This document shows positions 35,366-43,268 of a stretch of DNA of 63,265 nucleotides, piece after piece. Every line of letters begins with the position of its first letter. Position 1 is the stretch's first letter. Below the pieces are notes generated by a model, which saw only the letters and a list, made by a program, of their open reading frames with translations, ran no database searches and had not been told where the DNA came from. Source of the stretch: Niastella sp. (GTDB lineage Bacteria > Bacteroidota > Bacteroidia > Chitinophagales > Chitinophagaceae); NCBI GenBank assembly GCA_017744515.1, contig JAGIBF010000047.1:1-63265 (forward strand), in the 5' to 3' direction. Made by a program: the position numbers and the translations under genes.

Positions 35366-37072
35366 TCAGAAGGTAATGCCGTAACCGATACGGAATGTTT
35401 TTTCATCGAAGCTTTGTACAACAGTCTGGTCTTTGGCTTCATTCTTCAGGTAATTGAAGAGCAGTTGCACCGTATTTCTCTTTATAAGCCTGAAGCTGAG
35501 TCCTACATCCGCATTGAGCGTATAACCATTGGAAGTACCGTCAAACTTGTTGCTGTTGTAAGTGGCATTGGTAGTGACGGTCAACTTTTGCTTGAAGACA
35601 GGCAACGTAGATCCTGCCCCGGCGCCTATAGAGCCAATGTCGCCACCTGGTAAGCTGGTATTATTATAATTGGCCGAAGCATTGAAGGTGAGGCCCGTTT
35701 TCAGAAAAGAATGACTGTATACCAAGGTAGAGAAGAGCGTATGCTGATCGGCCATGGCATTGATGCTTTGCACCGGGCTGTTGAGTGATTGATAGCTGGC
35801 TACAAACTGCACATTCTTTACGGTGCTCTCATTGACAAAGTTTAAATAAGGCATCAGCACCACGCTTTGCGATACCTGTTTGAATAATTCATCTGTTGGG
35901 GAAGTACGTAAGGGGTTCTGCGTGATGCCGAAGTTGCTGTAGCTGAGGTTAAGACCAAACCACTGCACCGGCATGTAGCTGATGTTGCCGTTGCCGGTAA
36001 AGCGCTTGGAGGTAGCCAGCTTTTGCTGGTAAATATTATCTTCCTGCCAACCCAGGTTGCCATTGATGAGCAGCTTGCCTTTGTTGAGCCGCAGTGAAGG
36101 AAGCACTGCAAACTGTTGTATATCGCTCTGGAAGAAGTAAGCGCCCATGGATTTGTAATCGGGATCTATGCGCTTGTAACTAACGCCCAATCCAAATATT
36201 TTTCCTGCATAGGATAGTTTTGTTTCGCCGGCCGTCAATACTTGTGAGGAGATACGGGAACCAAAGAACTTCGTGAGCTGCCGGAGTATTTTGGGATCGG
36301 AAGAATCCAACTCTATTTTATCGCTATGTATGTCGTTGGTGTAATGGCTGAGGCCGATATCGGTTTGCCAGGTGAAATGTTTAAAGAAGGTAAGTCTCCA
36401 CGACACACCCAATACATGGTTCTCTGCCGGTGGCAGTGAATCCCTGAACTTGGAATCTACAGAACCTTCTTTGTCCCATCCTTTGAGATAAGAGAAGTCG
36501 AGGTAGTTCTTTTCAGTTCCTACACCCACTTTAGCTGCATAAGCCATGCGGGTGTAAGCTGCTACCGGGCGGAAGGCCAGCGGGTTAGCCATCTGTGCCG
36601 AGTCGATCGAAGCAGAACGGTTGAGCCTGCCATACATGAAGCCGAGCCGCAATCCTTTAGGGTTCAGCTCTACCCCACCGCCCAGCATACGGTAGCCTGC
36701 CAGCGTATAGGGAGAGAACTGAACGTTGCGGTAACCGGCATGTACGGTTACCCATTTGTAGCGTGGGCTGATGCCATATTGATTGAAGGGTTGGTAGTAC
36801 CTGTTCTCAAAGTTGCTCAGAAGAAAAGAGAACGGTATCTGTATGCCAAGTACAGTTAGAGTCGGCGTGCCACTGATCATCCAGGAAGAAGCTTGTTTTC
36901 TGTTCTCGATGCCACTGGCGCCATATTGCTCAAACTGGAAGTTGAGCGTGCCGCTGAACTTTACCGGCTTTTTGAAGTTGATGCTTTCAATATCCTGTGC
37001 AATAGCCGGCCTCGCAAGAAAGACCAGCAATAGCAGGATGGGTAATTTGTTGGTGTATGGGTGGTAGTGCAT
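35366..37072 (-). CDS. Outer-membrane beta-barrel protein, unknown function
   Basis: A 568-residue protein with a signal peptide (1-25, ...AIAQ) and no plug, TonB box or regulatory-like extension. The rest is alternating amphipathic strands separated by short turns. Examples are YKWVTVHAGYRNVQFSPYTLAGY, LRLGFMYGRL and QLLFNYLKNE, and the C-terminus is RIGYGITF with the terminal Phe used by the BAM machinery. Strand content suggests a large barrel. As the first gene after the two-component pair and 42 bp before the giant protein, it may export or anchor that protein. No family was recognised. Confidence 0.82.
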   Translation of the reverse strand: MHYHPYTNKLPILLLLVFLARPAIAQDIESINFKKPVKFSGTLNFQFEQYGASGIENRKQASSWMISGTPTLTVLGIQIPFSFLLSNFENRYYQPFNQYGISPRYKWVTVHAGYRNVQFSPYTLAGYRMLGGGVELNPKGLRLGFMYGRLNRSASIDSAQMANPLAFRPVAAYTRMAYAAKVGVGTEKNYLDFSYLKGWDKEGSVDSKFRDSLPPAENHVLGVSWRLTFFKHFTWQTDIGLSHYTNDIHSDKIELDSSDPKILRQLTKFFGSRISSQVLTAGETKLSYAGKIFGLGVSYKRIDPDYKSMGAYFFQSDIQQFAVLPSLRLNKGKLLINGNLGWQEDNIYQQKLATSKRFTGNGNISYMPVQWFGLNLSYSNFGITQNPLRTSPTDELFKQVSQSVVLMPYLNFVNESTVKNVQFVASYQSLNSPVQSINAMADQHTLFSTLVYSHSFLKTGLTFNASANYNNTSLPGGDIGSIGAGAGSTLPVFKQKLTVTTNATYNSNKFDGTSNGYTLNADVGLSFRLIKRNTVQLLFNYLKNEAKDQTVVQSFDEKTFRIGYGITF

Positions 37073-37249
37073 GGAGCAGTTGTTTTACCATACAAAATTG
37101 ATTCATACACAAAGGGATTACAATCGCGAGATAGGGTGAGAAAAGGTGAGTAATGAGTTGTGAGTAGTGAGTAGTGAGTGCTTTTGCTTCGCTGGCAGAT
37201 TTCTCACTTCGCTATCGCTTCGTTCGAAATGACAAACAAGAAAGAGCTG

Positions 37250-37894
37250 TTACACCAGTTTATCTCGCAGGGCGCGGGCTACCGCTTCGGTGTTGGAGTT
37301 TACCTGCAGTTTGAGGTAAATGTTGCGGATATGCGTTTTGATGGTATCCAGTGATAGTTCCATGGCAGAGGCAATCATCTTATAACTCTTGCCCGTTACG
37401 AGGTGTTGCAGTACGGCGGTTTCTTTAGTAGTGAGCTCTACTTTATCTGTATTGTTACGCTCAGGTACATTCGCCCTGAACAATTCCATCACCCGGCGGG
37501 CGATGCCCGGCGTCATAGGCGAGCCGCCGCTGCTCACATTCTGCAAGGCTTCTATATAGCCCGCCAGTGTAGTAGTCTTTAATATATAACCTGAAGCGCC
37601 TGCACAGATGGCATCGAAGATATAACTGTCCTCGAAGAAGACAGTTTGTATAAGCACGTGTATATTGGGAAAAGTAGTTTTGATAATGCGGGTGGCTTCT
37701 ATGCCATTCATGCCCGGCATTTCGATATCCATCAGCACAATGTCGGGCCTGTCTTTTTCTATCCGGTGCAGGAGATCGCTGCAGTTGTGGTAAGCGCCCG
37801 CACACATGAAGCCGGGCGTACCGTTCAGGACGATCTGCAGGCTTTCACGGAGGTGTTTGCTGTCTTCAAATATGGTGATCCGAATCTCGGGCAT
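37250..37894 (-). CDS. NarL/LuxR-type response regulator
   Basis: A 214-residue regulator with a receiver domain (1-125): acidic pocket EDS at 10-12, phosphoacceptor Asp56 in VLMDIEMPG and Lys106. A LuxR-type helix-turn-helix (about 152-214) has LTTKETAVLQHLVTGKSYKM and SLDTIKTHIRNIYLKL. It lies 176 bp after the sensor kinase gene and 177 bp upstream of the barrel gene, all on the same strand. The pair probably forms one phosphorelay, and the downstream surface genes are its natural targets, though the gaps allow separate promoters. The gap upstream of the barrel gene holds low-complexity GTGAGTAGTGAG repeats. Confidence 0.93.
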   Translation of the reverse strand: MPEIRITIFEDSKHLRESLQIVLNGTPGFMCAGAYHNCSDLLHRIEKDRPDIVLMDIEMPGMNGIEATRIIKTTFPNIHVLIQTVFFEDSYIFDAICAGASGYILKTTTLAGYIEALQNVSSGGSPMTPGIARRVMELFRANVPERNNTDKVELTTKETAVLQHLVTGKSYKMIASAMELSLDTIKTHIRNIYLKLQVNSNTEAVARALRDKLV

Positions 37895-37959
37895 AGGTCT
37901 TATTACAAAAGAACAATTATTTTACGATATGAGGGATCGCGAATATGGGTGAGAGCCGG

Positions 37960-38065
37960 AGGTCAGAAGTAGGCGCTCAGAGGTAGGAGGCGAACCGAAA
38001 AATTTGAAGTCGTACTTCTTACCTCTTACTTCTTACCTCTTGGCTTCTTACCTCTTGGCTTCTTG
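37960..38065. repeat. Low-complexity ACTTCTTAC repeat between response regulator and kinase
   Basis: This gap carries AGAAGTAGG and GAGGTAGGAGG on one side and several copies of TACTTCTTACCTCTT or TTCTTACCTCTTGGC on the other, which can pair across about 50 bp. A related repeat with ACTTCTTAC/AGTAAGAAG occurs at about 58087-58182. Both are intergenic. Confidence 0.6.
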
Positions 38066-38070
38066 TAGCT

Positions 38071-39957
38071 TCAGACCGGTAATAGAAGCTGTACTTCTGT
38101 TCCTATGCCTACTGCAGAGAGAATTTCCAGCTTGCCGCCCAATTCCTTTGCCCTGTTCCGCATGTTATCCAATCCGTTGCCATTGCCGGCCAGTTCCGTA
38201 TTGAACCCTTTCCCTTTGTCTTTTACCAGCAGGCAAAGGTGACGGTTGTGCATGTCTACCGTAATATCGATCGTATGGCTGCCGCTGTACTTGACAGCAT
38301 TGTTGAGCGCTTCCTTGAATACCAGGTAAAAGTTCTTGCGCTGCTGCATGGAGAGCTTCAGCTTTTGTAAGGCTTCGGTTCCATCCAGCGTACAGGTAAT
38401 ATTCTGTGGGGCGCACATTTCATACATAAAACGTTCCATGCGCTGGGTAAGGCTGAGTCCTTCACTTTCGCCTGGCTTGATCATCCAAACGATGTCACTC
38501 ATTTTATCCATGGTCTCGCGGGCATTGGAGCTCACTTTCGACAGGATTTCCGTCTGTCCGTTGCCCGGCCCATGCTGCATGGCAGCCACCTGGCTCAGCA
38601 TGTGAATACTACTGAGTGAGCTGCCTACTTCATCGTGCAGATCGGCCGCTATGCGGTTGCGCAGCTCCAGCTCTTTCATGCGCTGGCGCAAACGGTGGCG
38701 GCTCACCAGCAGGAAAATGCCCGCAATGGCCAGGGCCACCAGCACTACCGAACCGATGAGGTAAAATTGCTGACTGCGCAATTGCTGTCGTTGCAATTCC
38801 TTATCCTTGTTCAGCAGGGCTATTTCTTTATCCTTCTGTCCTACTTCAAAGTTCTTTTCCAGCGTAGCGGTCTCCGCATCGTATTGCTGCTTGTAGAGGC
38901 TATCGTTCAACTCCAGCGCAATACGCATATTGGCATATGCTTTTTTATGATCGCCCAGTCCGGCATACGCTTCGCTCAACACGGAAGCCGCATCTCTTCT
39001 ATAGCCAAAATCATTTTCAACCAATGCGTACTGGTATGCAGCTTCACCAGCCTTTGCGGCAGCCGCAAACTCTTTTTGCTGGTTGTACATGTCGGCCATC
39101 CGGATGTACACCACGGTATACTGCCGGCTGTTGTCCTGGTCTTTGGCCCAATCCAATGCCTTATCGAGGTAAGGCCTGGCCTGCCGGGGTTGCTTCTGCT
39201 GCAGGTACAAGGTGCCGATATCTGAATTATAAGCGGAAAGATTTTTACTATCCCGTGTGCTATCGCCGAGTACCAACGCTTTTTTGAAATATGCCAGCGC
39301 AGTATCGTGTTTACGTTGGTCCATGTACATGCCACCGAGATCACTGTATACCTGCCCTGCCATCATGTAGTTGTTATCTTTCAGGTAAAGCTCAAGTGCC
39401 TTGGTGAAATACAGCGTAGTGTTTTCATATTGCTTTTGCCCGCCGTATATATCACCGATGATGTGGTAAATGCGGGCCAGCCGGTCATTGTCTTTTGCTT
39501 TTTCGGCGTACTGTAGCGCTGTGTCGCAATAGATCAACGCGGCCCGGGGATTGTGCAGGTTCACGTAGTTATCGGCCCTGTTGAGGTAAACCAGCGCCAG
39601 CCGGGCAGGATCGGCGGTGAGCCTGGTATAGTAGATCGCCGTGTCGGAGTAAATAATAGAACTGTCGAGCATCCCTGCAAAAGAATAACCGGTAGCAATA
39701 TTGATATAGCAACGGGCAAGCCCTTTAATGTATTCAAGACGCTTTCCCAATGCTACGCCCTGCTTCCAATAAGCGACTGCCAGTAGTGGGTCCTGGTGTG
39801 CGTAGTTGTTGCCGATATCGCGCAGCAACATGACTTTCGCAGTATCGTCTTTAGCCGTGGGTAATTTATTGAGCAGCGAATCCAGTTTGCTGGTTTGACC
39901 CCATGCAGCTATGTTACAGACAAGCAGCAACAGTCCGGAAAATAGTCGGTAAAACAT
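38071..39957 (-). CDS. TPR-containing sensor histidine kinase (HisKA_3)
   Basis: A 628-residue kinase with a signal peptide (1-20), a periplasmic sensor made of about seven TPR-like repeats (40-345), a coiled-coil (360-395), one membrane span (about 399-419) and a HisKA_3 dimerisation domain with the phosphorylated His441 in DLHDEVGSSLSSIHML. The HATPase domain has NNAVKYS (N box, near 552-558), KDKGKGF (579-585) and GNGNGLDNM (591-599). This NarX/DesK-type kinase with a periplasmic TPR sensor is common in Bacteroidota. It is the first gene of the minus-strand run and should pair with the response regulator at 37250. Confidence 0.94.
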   Translation of the reverse strand: MFYRLFSGLLLLVCNIAAWGQTSKLDSLLNKLPTAKDDTAKVMLLRDIGNNYAHQDPLLAVAYWKQGVALGKRLEYIKGLARCYINIATGYSFAGMLDSSIIYSDTAIYYTRLTADPARLALVYLNRADNYVNLHNPRAALIYCDTALQYAEKAKDNDRLARIYHIIGDIYGGQKQYENTTLYFTKALELYLKDNNYMMAGQVYSDLGGMYMDQRKHDTALAYFKKALVLGDSTRDSKNLSAYNSDIGTLYLQQKQPRQARPYLDKALDWAKDQDNSRQYTVVYIRMADMYNQQKEFAAAAKAGEAAYQYALVENDFGYRRDAASVLSEAYAGLGDHKKAYANMRIALELNDSLYKQQYDAETATLEKNFEVGQKDKEIALLNKDKELQRQQLRSQQFYLIGSVVLVALAIAGIFLLVSRHRLRQRMKELELRNRIAADLHDEVGSSLSSIHMLSQVAAMQHGPGNGQTEILSKVSSNARETMDKMSDIVWMIKPGESEGLSLTQRMERFMYEMCAPQNITCTLDGTEALQKLKLSMQQRKNFYLVFKEALNNAVKYSGSHTIDITVDMHNRHLCLLVKDKGKGFNTELAGNGNGLDNMRNRAKELGGKLEILSAVGIGTEVQLLLPV

Positions 39958-40106
39958 GTTGGAGGGTGGTTATGGGGCAAACTACCCAATAGCGCACATA
40001 GCGATGAATATGAACGAGTAAACGGTAAACAATAAAGCATCTGGCGCCATCTTATCAAGGTGCATAAACAAGCCGTTAACAAAAATACCTGCCCGGGGCT
40101 TTTAAC

Positions 40107-40120
40107 TGAATAATTATTCA
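40107..40120. promoter_or_regulatory. TetR operator site 1
   Basis: The perfect palindrome TGAATAATTATTCA lies two bases before the -7-like TATCTTTG (40123-40130) of the TetR gene. Its half-sites TGAATA/TATTCA recur at 40724-40737 before the efflux operon. Position and recurrence indicate an autorepression operator. Confidence 0.75.
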
Positions 40121-40122
40121 TT

Positions 40123-40130
40123 TATCTTTG
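40123..40130 (+). promoter_or_regulatory. -7 element TATCTTTG of the TetR gene
   Basis: TATCTTTG fits TAnnTTTG and ends four bases before the GTG start at 40135, predicting a leaderless or almost leaderless transcript. It abuts the operator, so a bound repressor would block polymerase. Confidence 0.55.
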
Positions 40131-40134
40131 TGCC

Positions 40135-40707
40135 GTGAAACCGAAAGACGAAGGTAAAATAGCAGAGATCTACGCTGCCACCCTGACCCTGGTGAAGGAA
40201 CAGGGCCTCTCAGGCATTACTATGAGCATGATTGCCAGGAAGGCAGGCTTTGCCACCGGCACGGTATACATCTATTTTGCCAACAAGGAAGAACTGATCG
40301 TGAAGTTGTTCGATAAATGCATCGACGACTATACCCAACATTACTTTACGGGATACGACCCGTCGGCTCCTTTCAAAGTGGCCTTCCATACCATTTGGAT
40401 GAATATGCTCAGGCATTCCATTGAGCGTTTCGACGAACTTGTTTTTATTGAACAGTGCTTCCATTCTCCCTTCATTTCAGATGAAACCAGGAAGGCAACG
40501 AAAGACCGTATGTTGCCCTGGCGGGAGCTGATCGAGCGGGGGAAAAAGGAAAAGCTGATCAAGCAGTTCGATTATTCGTGGATCATGCTCTTCGTACGGG
40601 GTGGCATGCGCGACTTGGTAAAGCATTGTACTTACAACCAGCTAAAGATCACCAACGAGTTCAAGGAAGCCATGTTCGAAATGTGCTGGGATGGCATCAA
40701 GGATTAA
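40135..40707 (+). CDS. TetR/AcrR-family repressor of efflux operon
   Basis: A 190-residue regulator starting with GTG. The N-terminal TetR helix-turn-helix (about 8-55) has GLSGITMSMIARKAGFATGTVYIYFANKEEL. The C-terminal ligand domain resembles those of multidrug-sensing AcrR-type repressors. It lies 66 bp upstream of and in the same direction as a TolC/EmrA/EmrB-type operon. Identical TGAATAnnTATTCA operators sit before both, so it very likely represses itself and the pump until a toxic ligand binds. The inducer is unknown. Confidence 0.93.
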   Translation: MKPKDEGKIAEIYAATLTLVKEQGLSGITMSMIARKAGFATGTVYIYFANKEELIVKLFDKCIDDYTQHYFTGYDPSAPFKVAFHTIWMNMLRHSIERFDELVFIEQCFHSPFISDETRKATKDRMLPWRELIERGKKEKLIKQFDYSWIMLFVRGGMRDLVKHCTYNQLKITNEFKEAMFEMCWDGIKD

Positions 40708-40723
40708 TTTTTTGCCTGAATGA

Positions 40724-40737
40724 TGAATATTTATTCA
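40724..40737. promoter_or_regulatory. TetR operator site 2, upstream of efflux operon
   Basis: TGAATATTTATTCA has the same half-sites TGAATA/TATTCA with a 2-bp centre as site 1. It lies 36 bp before the TolC-type start codon and 17 bp after the TetR stop. Confidence 0.75.
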
Positions 40738-40773
40738 CTCAAGGGTTCTTTTATCATCGTTTGTTTTAACTAA

Positions 40774-42120
40774 ATGTATATGTACCCAACTCAAAAAAGT
40801 GGTTTACTGGCACTGTGCTTAGGATTAGCAATAGGCTGTTCCCTTGCCGTGCATGCCCAGGACGCAAAGCCCTTGTCGCTACAGCAGGCTATCGAGCTGA
40901 GTTTACAAAACAGCAAGCAGCTGAAAGTAAACAAAGCAAGGATCGACGCTGCTACCGGCCAACTGAAACAGGCACTTGACAGCCGCCTGCCCGATGTGAA
41001 GATCAGCGGCGCCTACATGTTTCTCACCTCACCCAACATCGACCTCAAAACCGGCGGCAAAGACAGCAGCGGAAGCGCTTTCCCCAGGCCCAACCAGGCG
41101 ATGTATGGCATGGTATCTGCGAACCTGCCCCTGTATGCCGGCTTGAAGATCCGCTATGGCATTGAATCGGCGAAGTACCTCGAAAAAGCGGCAGAAGCCG
41201 ATGCTGAGTACAACAAAGAGCAGGTGACACTCAACACCATCAACGCTTATTGCAATCTCTACAAATCCATTTCGGCCGTGAAGCTGGTGAAAGAGAACCT
41301 GAACCAGTCGCAGCAACGCGATAAAGATTTCGGCAACCTTGAAAAGAATGGTTTACTGGCGCGCAACGATCTTTTAAAAGCTCAATTGCAAACGGCCAAT
41401 ATTGAACTGGCGCTGGTGAATGCTGAAAACAACCTGCAGTTGGCAATGGTGAGCCTGAACCTGATGATGGGACTGTCGGAGCAAACCGTCCTGCAGCCTG
41501 ATACTACCAGCTTTGGTCAGTCATTCACGCCGGGCTCGCTCGACGGCTATGAGCAACAGGCTTTCCTTAATCGCAAAGATGTGGAAGCACTTGGCCTGCG
41601 TAAGAAGGCTGTCGGCGCCGGGATCAATGCTGCCAAAGGAGAACTCTATCCCAGCATTGGCCTCACAGGTGGTTACATCGCCGGTTATATTCCCAGGCTC
41701 GTAACGGCTACCAATATTGTGAACATCGGCGTAGGTGTTCAATACAACCTCAGCTCTTTATGGAAAGCAAAGTCTTCTGTAGCTATTGCCCAGGCCAATG
41801 AACGGGAGATCACCGCCAACCAGGAAATGCTGAACGACAACATCAGGCTGTCGATCAACAGAGCCTATCAGAACTTCCTGTCGGCCCAAAAGCGTATTGA
41901 AGTGCAGGGTAAATCGGTGATCAACGCTACCGAGAACTACCGCATCACGAAGAATAAGCACGACAACAACCTCGTGACCACCACCGAACTGCTGGACGCC
42001 AACGTGGCGTTGCTGCAATCGAAGATCGCGCTGGAAGAAGCCAAAGCCGACATCGTGGTGGCTTATAATTCACTGCTGGAGCAAGCCGGCGCATTAACCC
42101 ATGACCAATCAGTAAAATAA
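40774..42120 (+). CDS. TolC-family outer-membrane efflux protein
   Basis: A 448-residue protein forming the outer-membrane exit duct of a tripartite pump. It has a signal peptide (1-28, ...AVHAQ) and two outer-membrane-efflux-protein repeats (about 32-220 and 245-440) of long coiled helices. Examples are LSLQQAIELSLQNSKQLKVNKARIDAATGQL and TENYRITKNKHDNNLVTTTELLDANVALLQSK, the latter a common TolC signature. The length is normal. It is followed by the adaptor gene after 27 bp. The alternative ATG at 40780 is equally possible. The predicted partners are the EmrA- and EmrB-type proteins encoded next. Confidence 0.95.
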   Translation: MYMYPTQKSGLLALCLGLAIGCSLAVHAQDAKPLSLQQAIELSLQNSKQLKVNKARIDAATGQLKQALDSRLPDVKISGAYMFLTSPNIDLKTGGKDSSGSAFPRPNQAMYGMVSANLPLYAGLKIRYGIESAKYLEKAAEADAEYNKEQVTLNTINAYCNLYKSISAVKLVKENLNQSQQRDKDFGNLEKNGLLARNDLLKAQLQTANIELALVNAENNLQLAMVSLNLMMGLSEQTVLQPDTTSFGQSFTPGSLDGYEQQAFLNRKDVEALGLRKKAVGAGINAAKGELYPSIGLTGGYIAGYIPRLVTATNIVNIGVGVQYNLSSLWKAKSSVAIAQANEREITANQEMLNDNIRLSINRAYQNFLSAQKRIEVQGKSVINATENYRITKNKHDNNLVTTTELLDANVALLQSKIALEEAKADIVVAYNSLLEQAGALTHDQSVK

Positions 42121-42147
42121 AGACCCTTACAGGATAAAACTATTATT

Positions 42148-43257
42148 ATGTCTACTACAAATAATGAACAAGCTGCTCCTAAAAAGCGAAACTATACCTT
42201 CCCCATTATCCTCATCCTGCTGGTAGTGGGTGGTGGCTGGTTTGGTATCAGCAAATACATTCACTCGCTTCATCACGAAGAAACAGATGATGCGCAGGTG
42301 GAAGCCAATATCAGCCCGGTGATCCCCCGCATATCCGGTTATGTAACCGAAGTGCGCGTGAAGGACAACCAGGTAGTGAAGAAAGGCGATACCCTGCTCA
42401 TCCTCGACGACCGGGATATGAAGCTTAAACTGGAACAGGCGGAAGCGGCGCTGGCGACTTCCCAATCGAACCTCGAAGCCATGCGCGCGAATGCCGGTGC
42501 TGCTCATGCCAATATCGCTACCACACAGGCTTCCGTTTCTACCATCGATGCGCAGATCGAAACAGCGAAGGTGAACGTATGGCGCACCAGCGAAGACTTC
42601 AAGCGTTTTGAGAACCTGATCAAAGATCACTCTATTACACAGCAACAATATGAGCAGGCGTTGGCTGCCAAACAAACGGCCGAGAAACAACTGCAGGTGT
42701 TGCAGGAACAAAAAGGCCAGGCCTCACGCCAGGTAAATGCCGTGAGCTCGCAAAGCAATGCCACTGCTTCGCAGGTAAGTGTGGCTGCTGCTGCCATCAA
42801 AGAAAAACAGGTAGCCGTGGATGATGCAAAGTTGAATCTCTCTTATACAGTAGTCACCGCTTCTTCCGATGGAAAGATATCAAAAGTGAATGTGCGTGAA
42901 GGGCAGTTCGTGAATGCCGGTGCGGCGTTGTTCAGCATTGTGCAGGGCGATGATGTGTGGGTGGTAGCCAACTTCAAAGAAACACAGGTTGGAAAGATCC
43001 GGGAAGGACAAAAGGTAATTGTGGAAGTGGATGCGTTCCCCGGTCATGAATTTGAAGCGAAAGTGGGCTCTTTCTCCCCTGCTACCGGTGCGCGTTTTGC
43101 CCTGCTGCCGCCCGACAATGCCAGCGGCAACTTTGTGAAAGTGGTACAACGTCTTCCGGTACGTATCGAGTTTACGAATGCCAGCGACTCATTGATCCGC
43201 CTGCTGCGTGCAGGTCTCAACGTGGACGTGGACATTCATCTCGATGCTGTTAATTAA
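42148..43257 (+). CDS. EmrA/HlyD-type membrane fusion protein
   Basis: A 369-residue periplasmic adaptor with an N-terminal membrane anchor (about 16-36) and HHEETDDAQVEANISPVIPRISGYV, typical of EmrA proteins (about 46-70). Two lipoyl half-motifs flank a long alpha-helical hairpin (about 95-225). The barrel-sandwich and beta-barrel region follows, with GKISKVNVREGQFVNAGAALF near 250-270. It links the DHA2-type pump at 43269 to the TolC protein at 40774, with which it shares an operon (27 bp and 11 bp gaps). Confidence 0.95.
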   Translation: MSTTNNEQAAPKKRNYTFPIILILLVVGGGWFGISKYIHSLHHEETDDAQVEANISPVIPRISGYVTEVRVKDNQVVKKGDTLLILDDRDMKLKLEQAEAALATSQSNLEAMRANAGAAHANIATTQASVSTIDAQIETAKVNVWRTSEDFKRFENLIKDHSITQQQYEQALAAKQTAEKQLQVLQEQKGQASRQVNAVSSQSNATASQVSVAAAAIKEKQVAVDDAKLNLSYTVVTASSDGKISKVNVREGQFVNAGAALFSIVQGDDVWVVANFKETQVGKIREGQKVIVEVDAFPGHEFEAKVGSFSPATGARFALLPPDNASGNFVKVVQRLPVRIEFTNASDSLIRLLRAGLNVDVDIHLDAVN

Positions 43258-43268
43258 TCCATTTCAAG

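Noticed and set aside
22625..39957. Contractile injection system or type IX secretion operon
   Set aside because: No sheath, baseplate, spike, Por/Spr component or T9SS C-terminal domain is encoded in the run.
42127..42711. 194-residue minus-strand frame across the EmrA gene
   Set aside because: It is antisense to a clearly conserved adaptor gene and has the Leu/Phe-rich look of a shadow frame.
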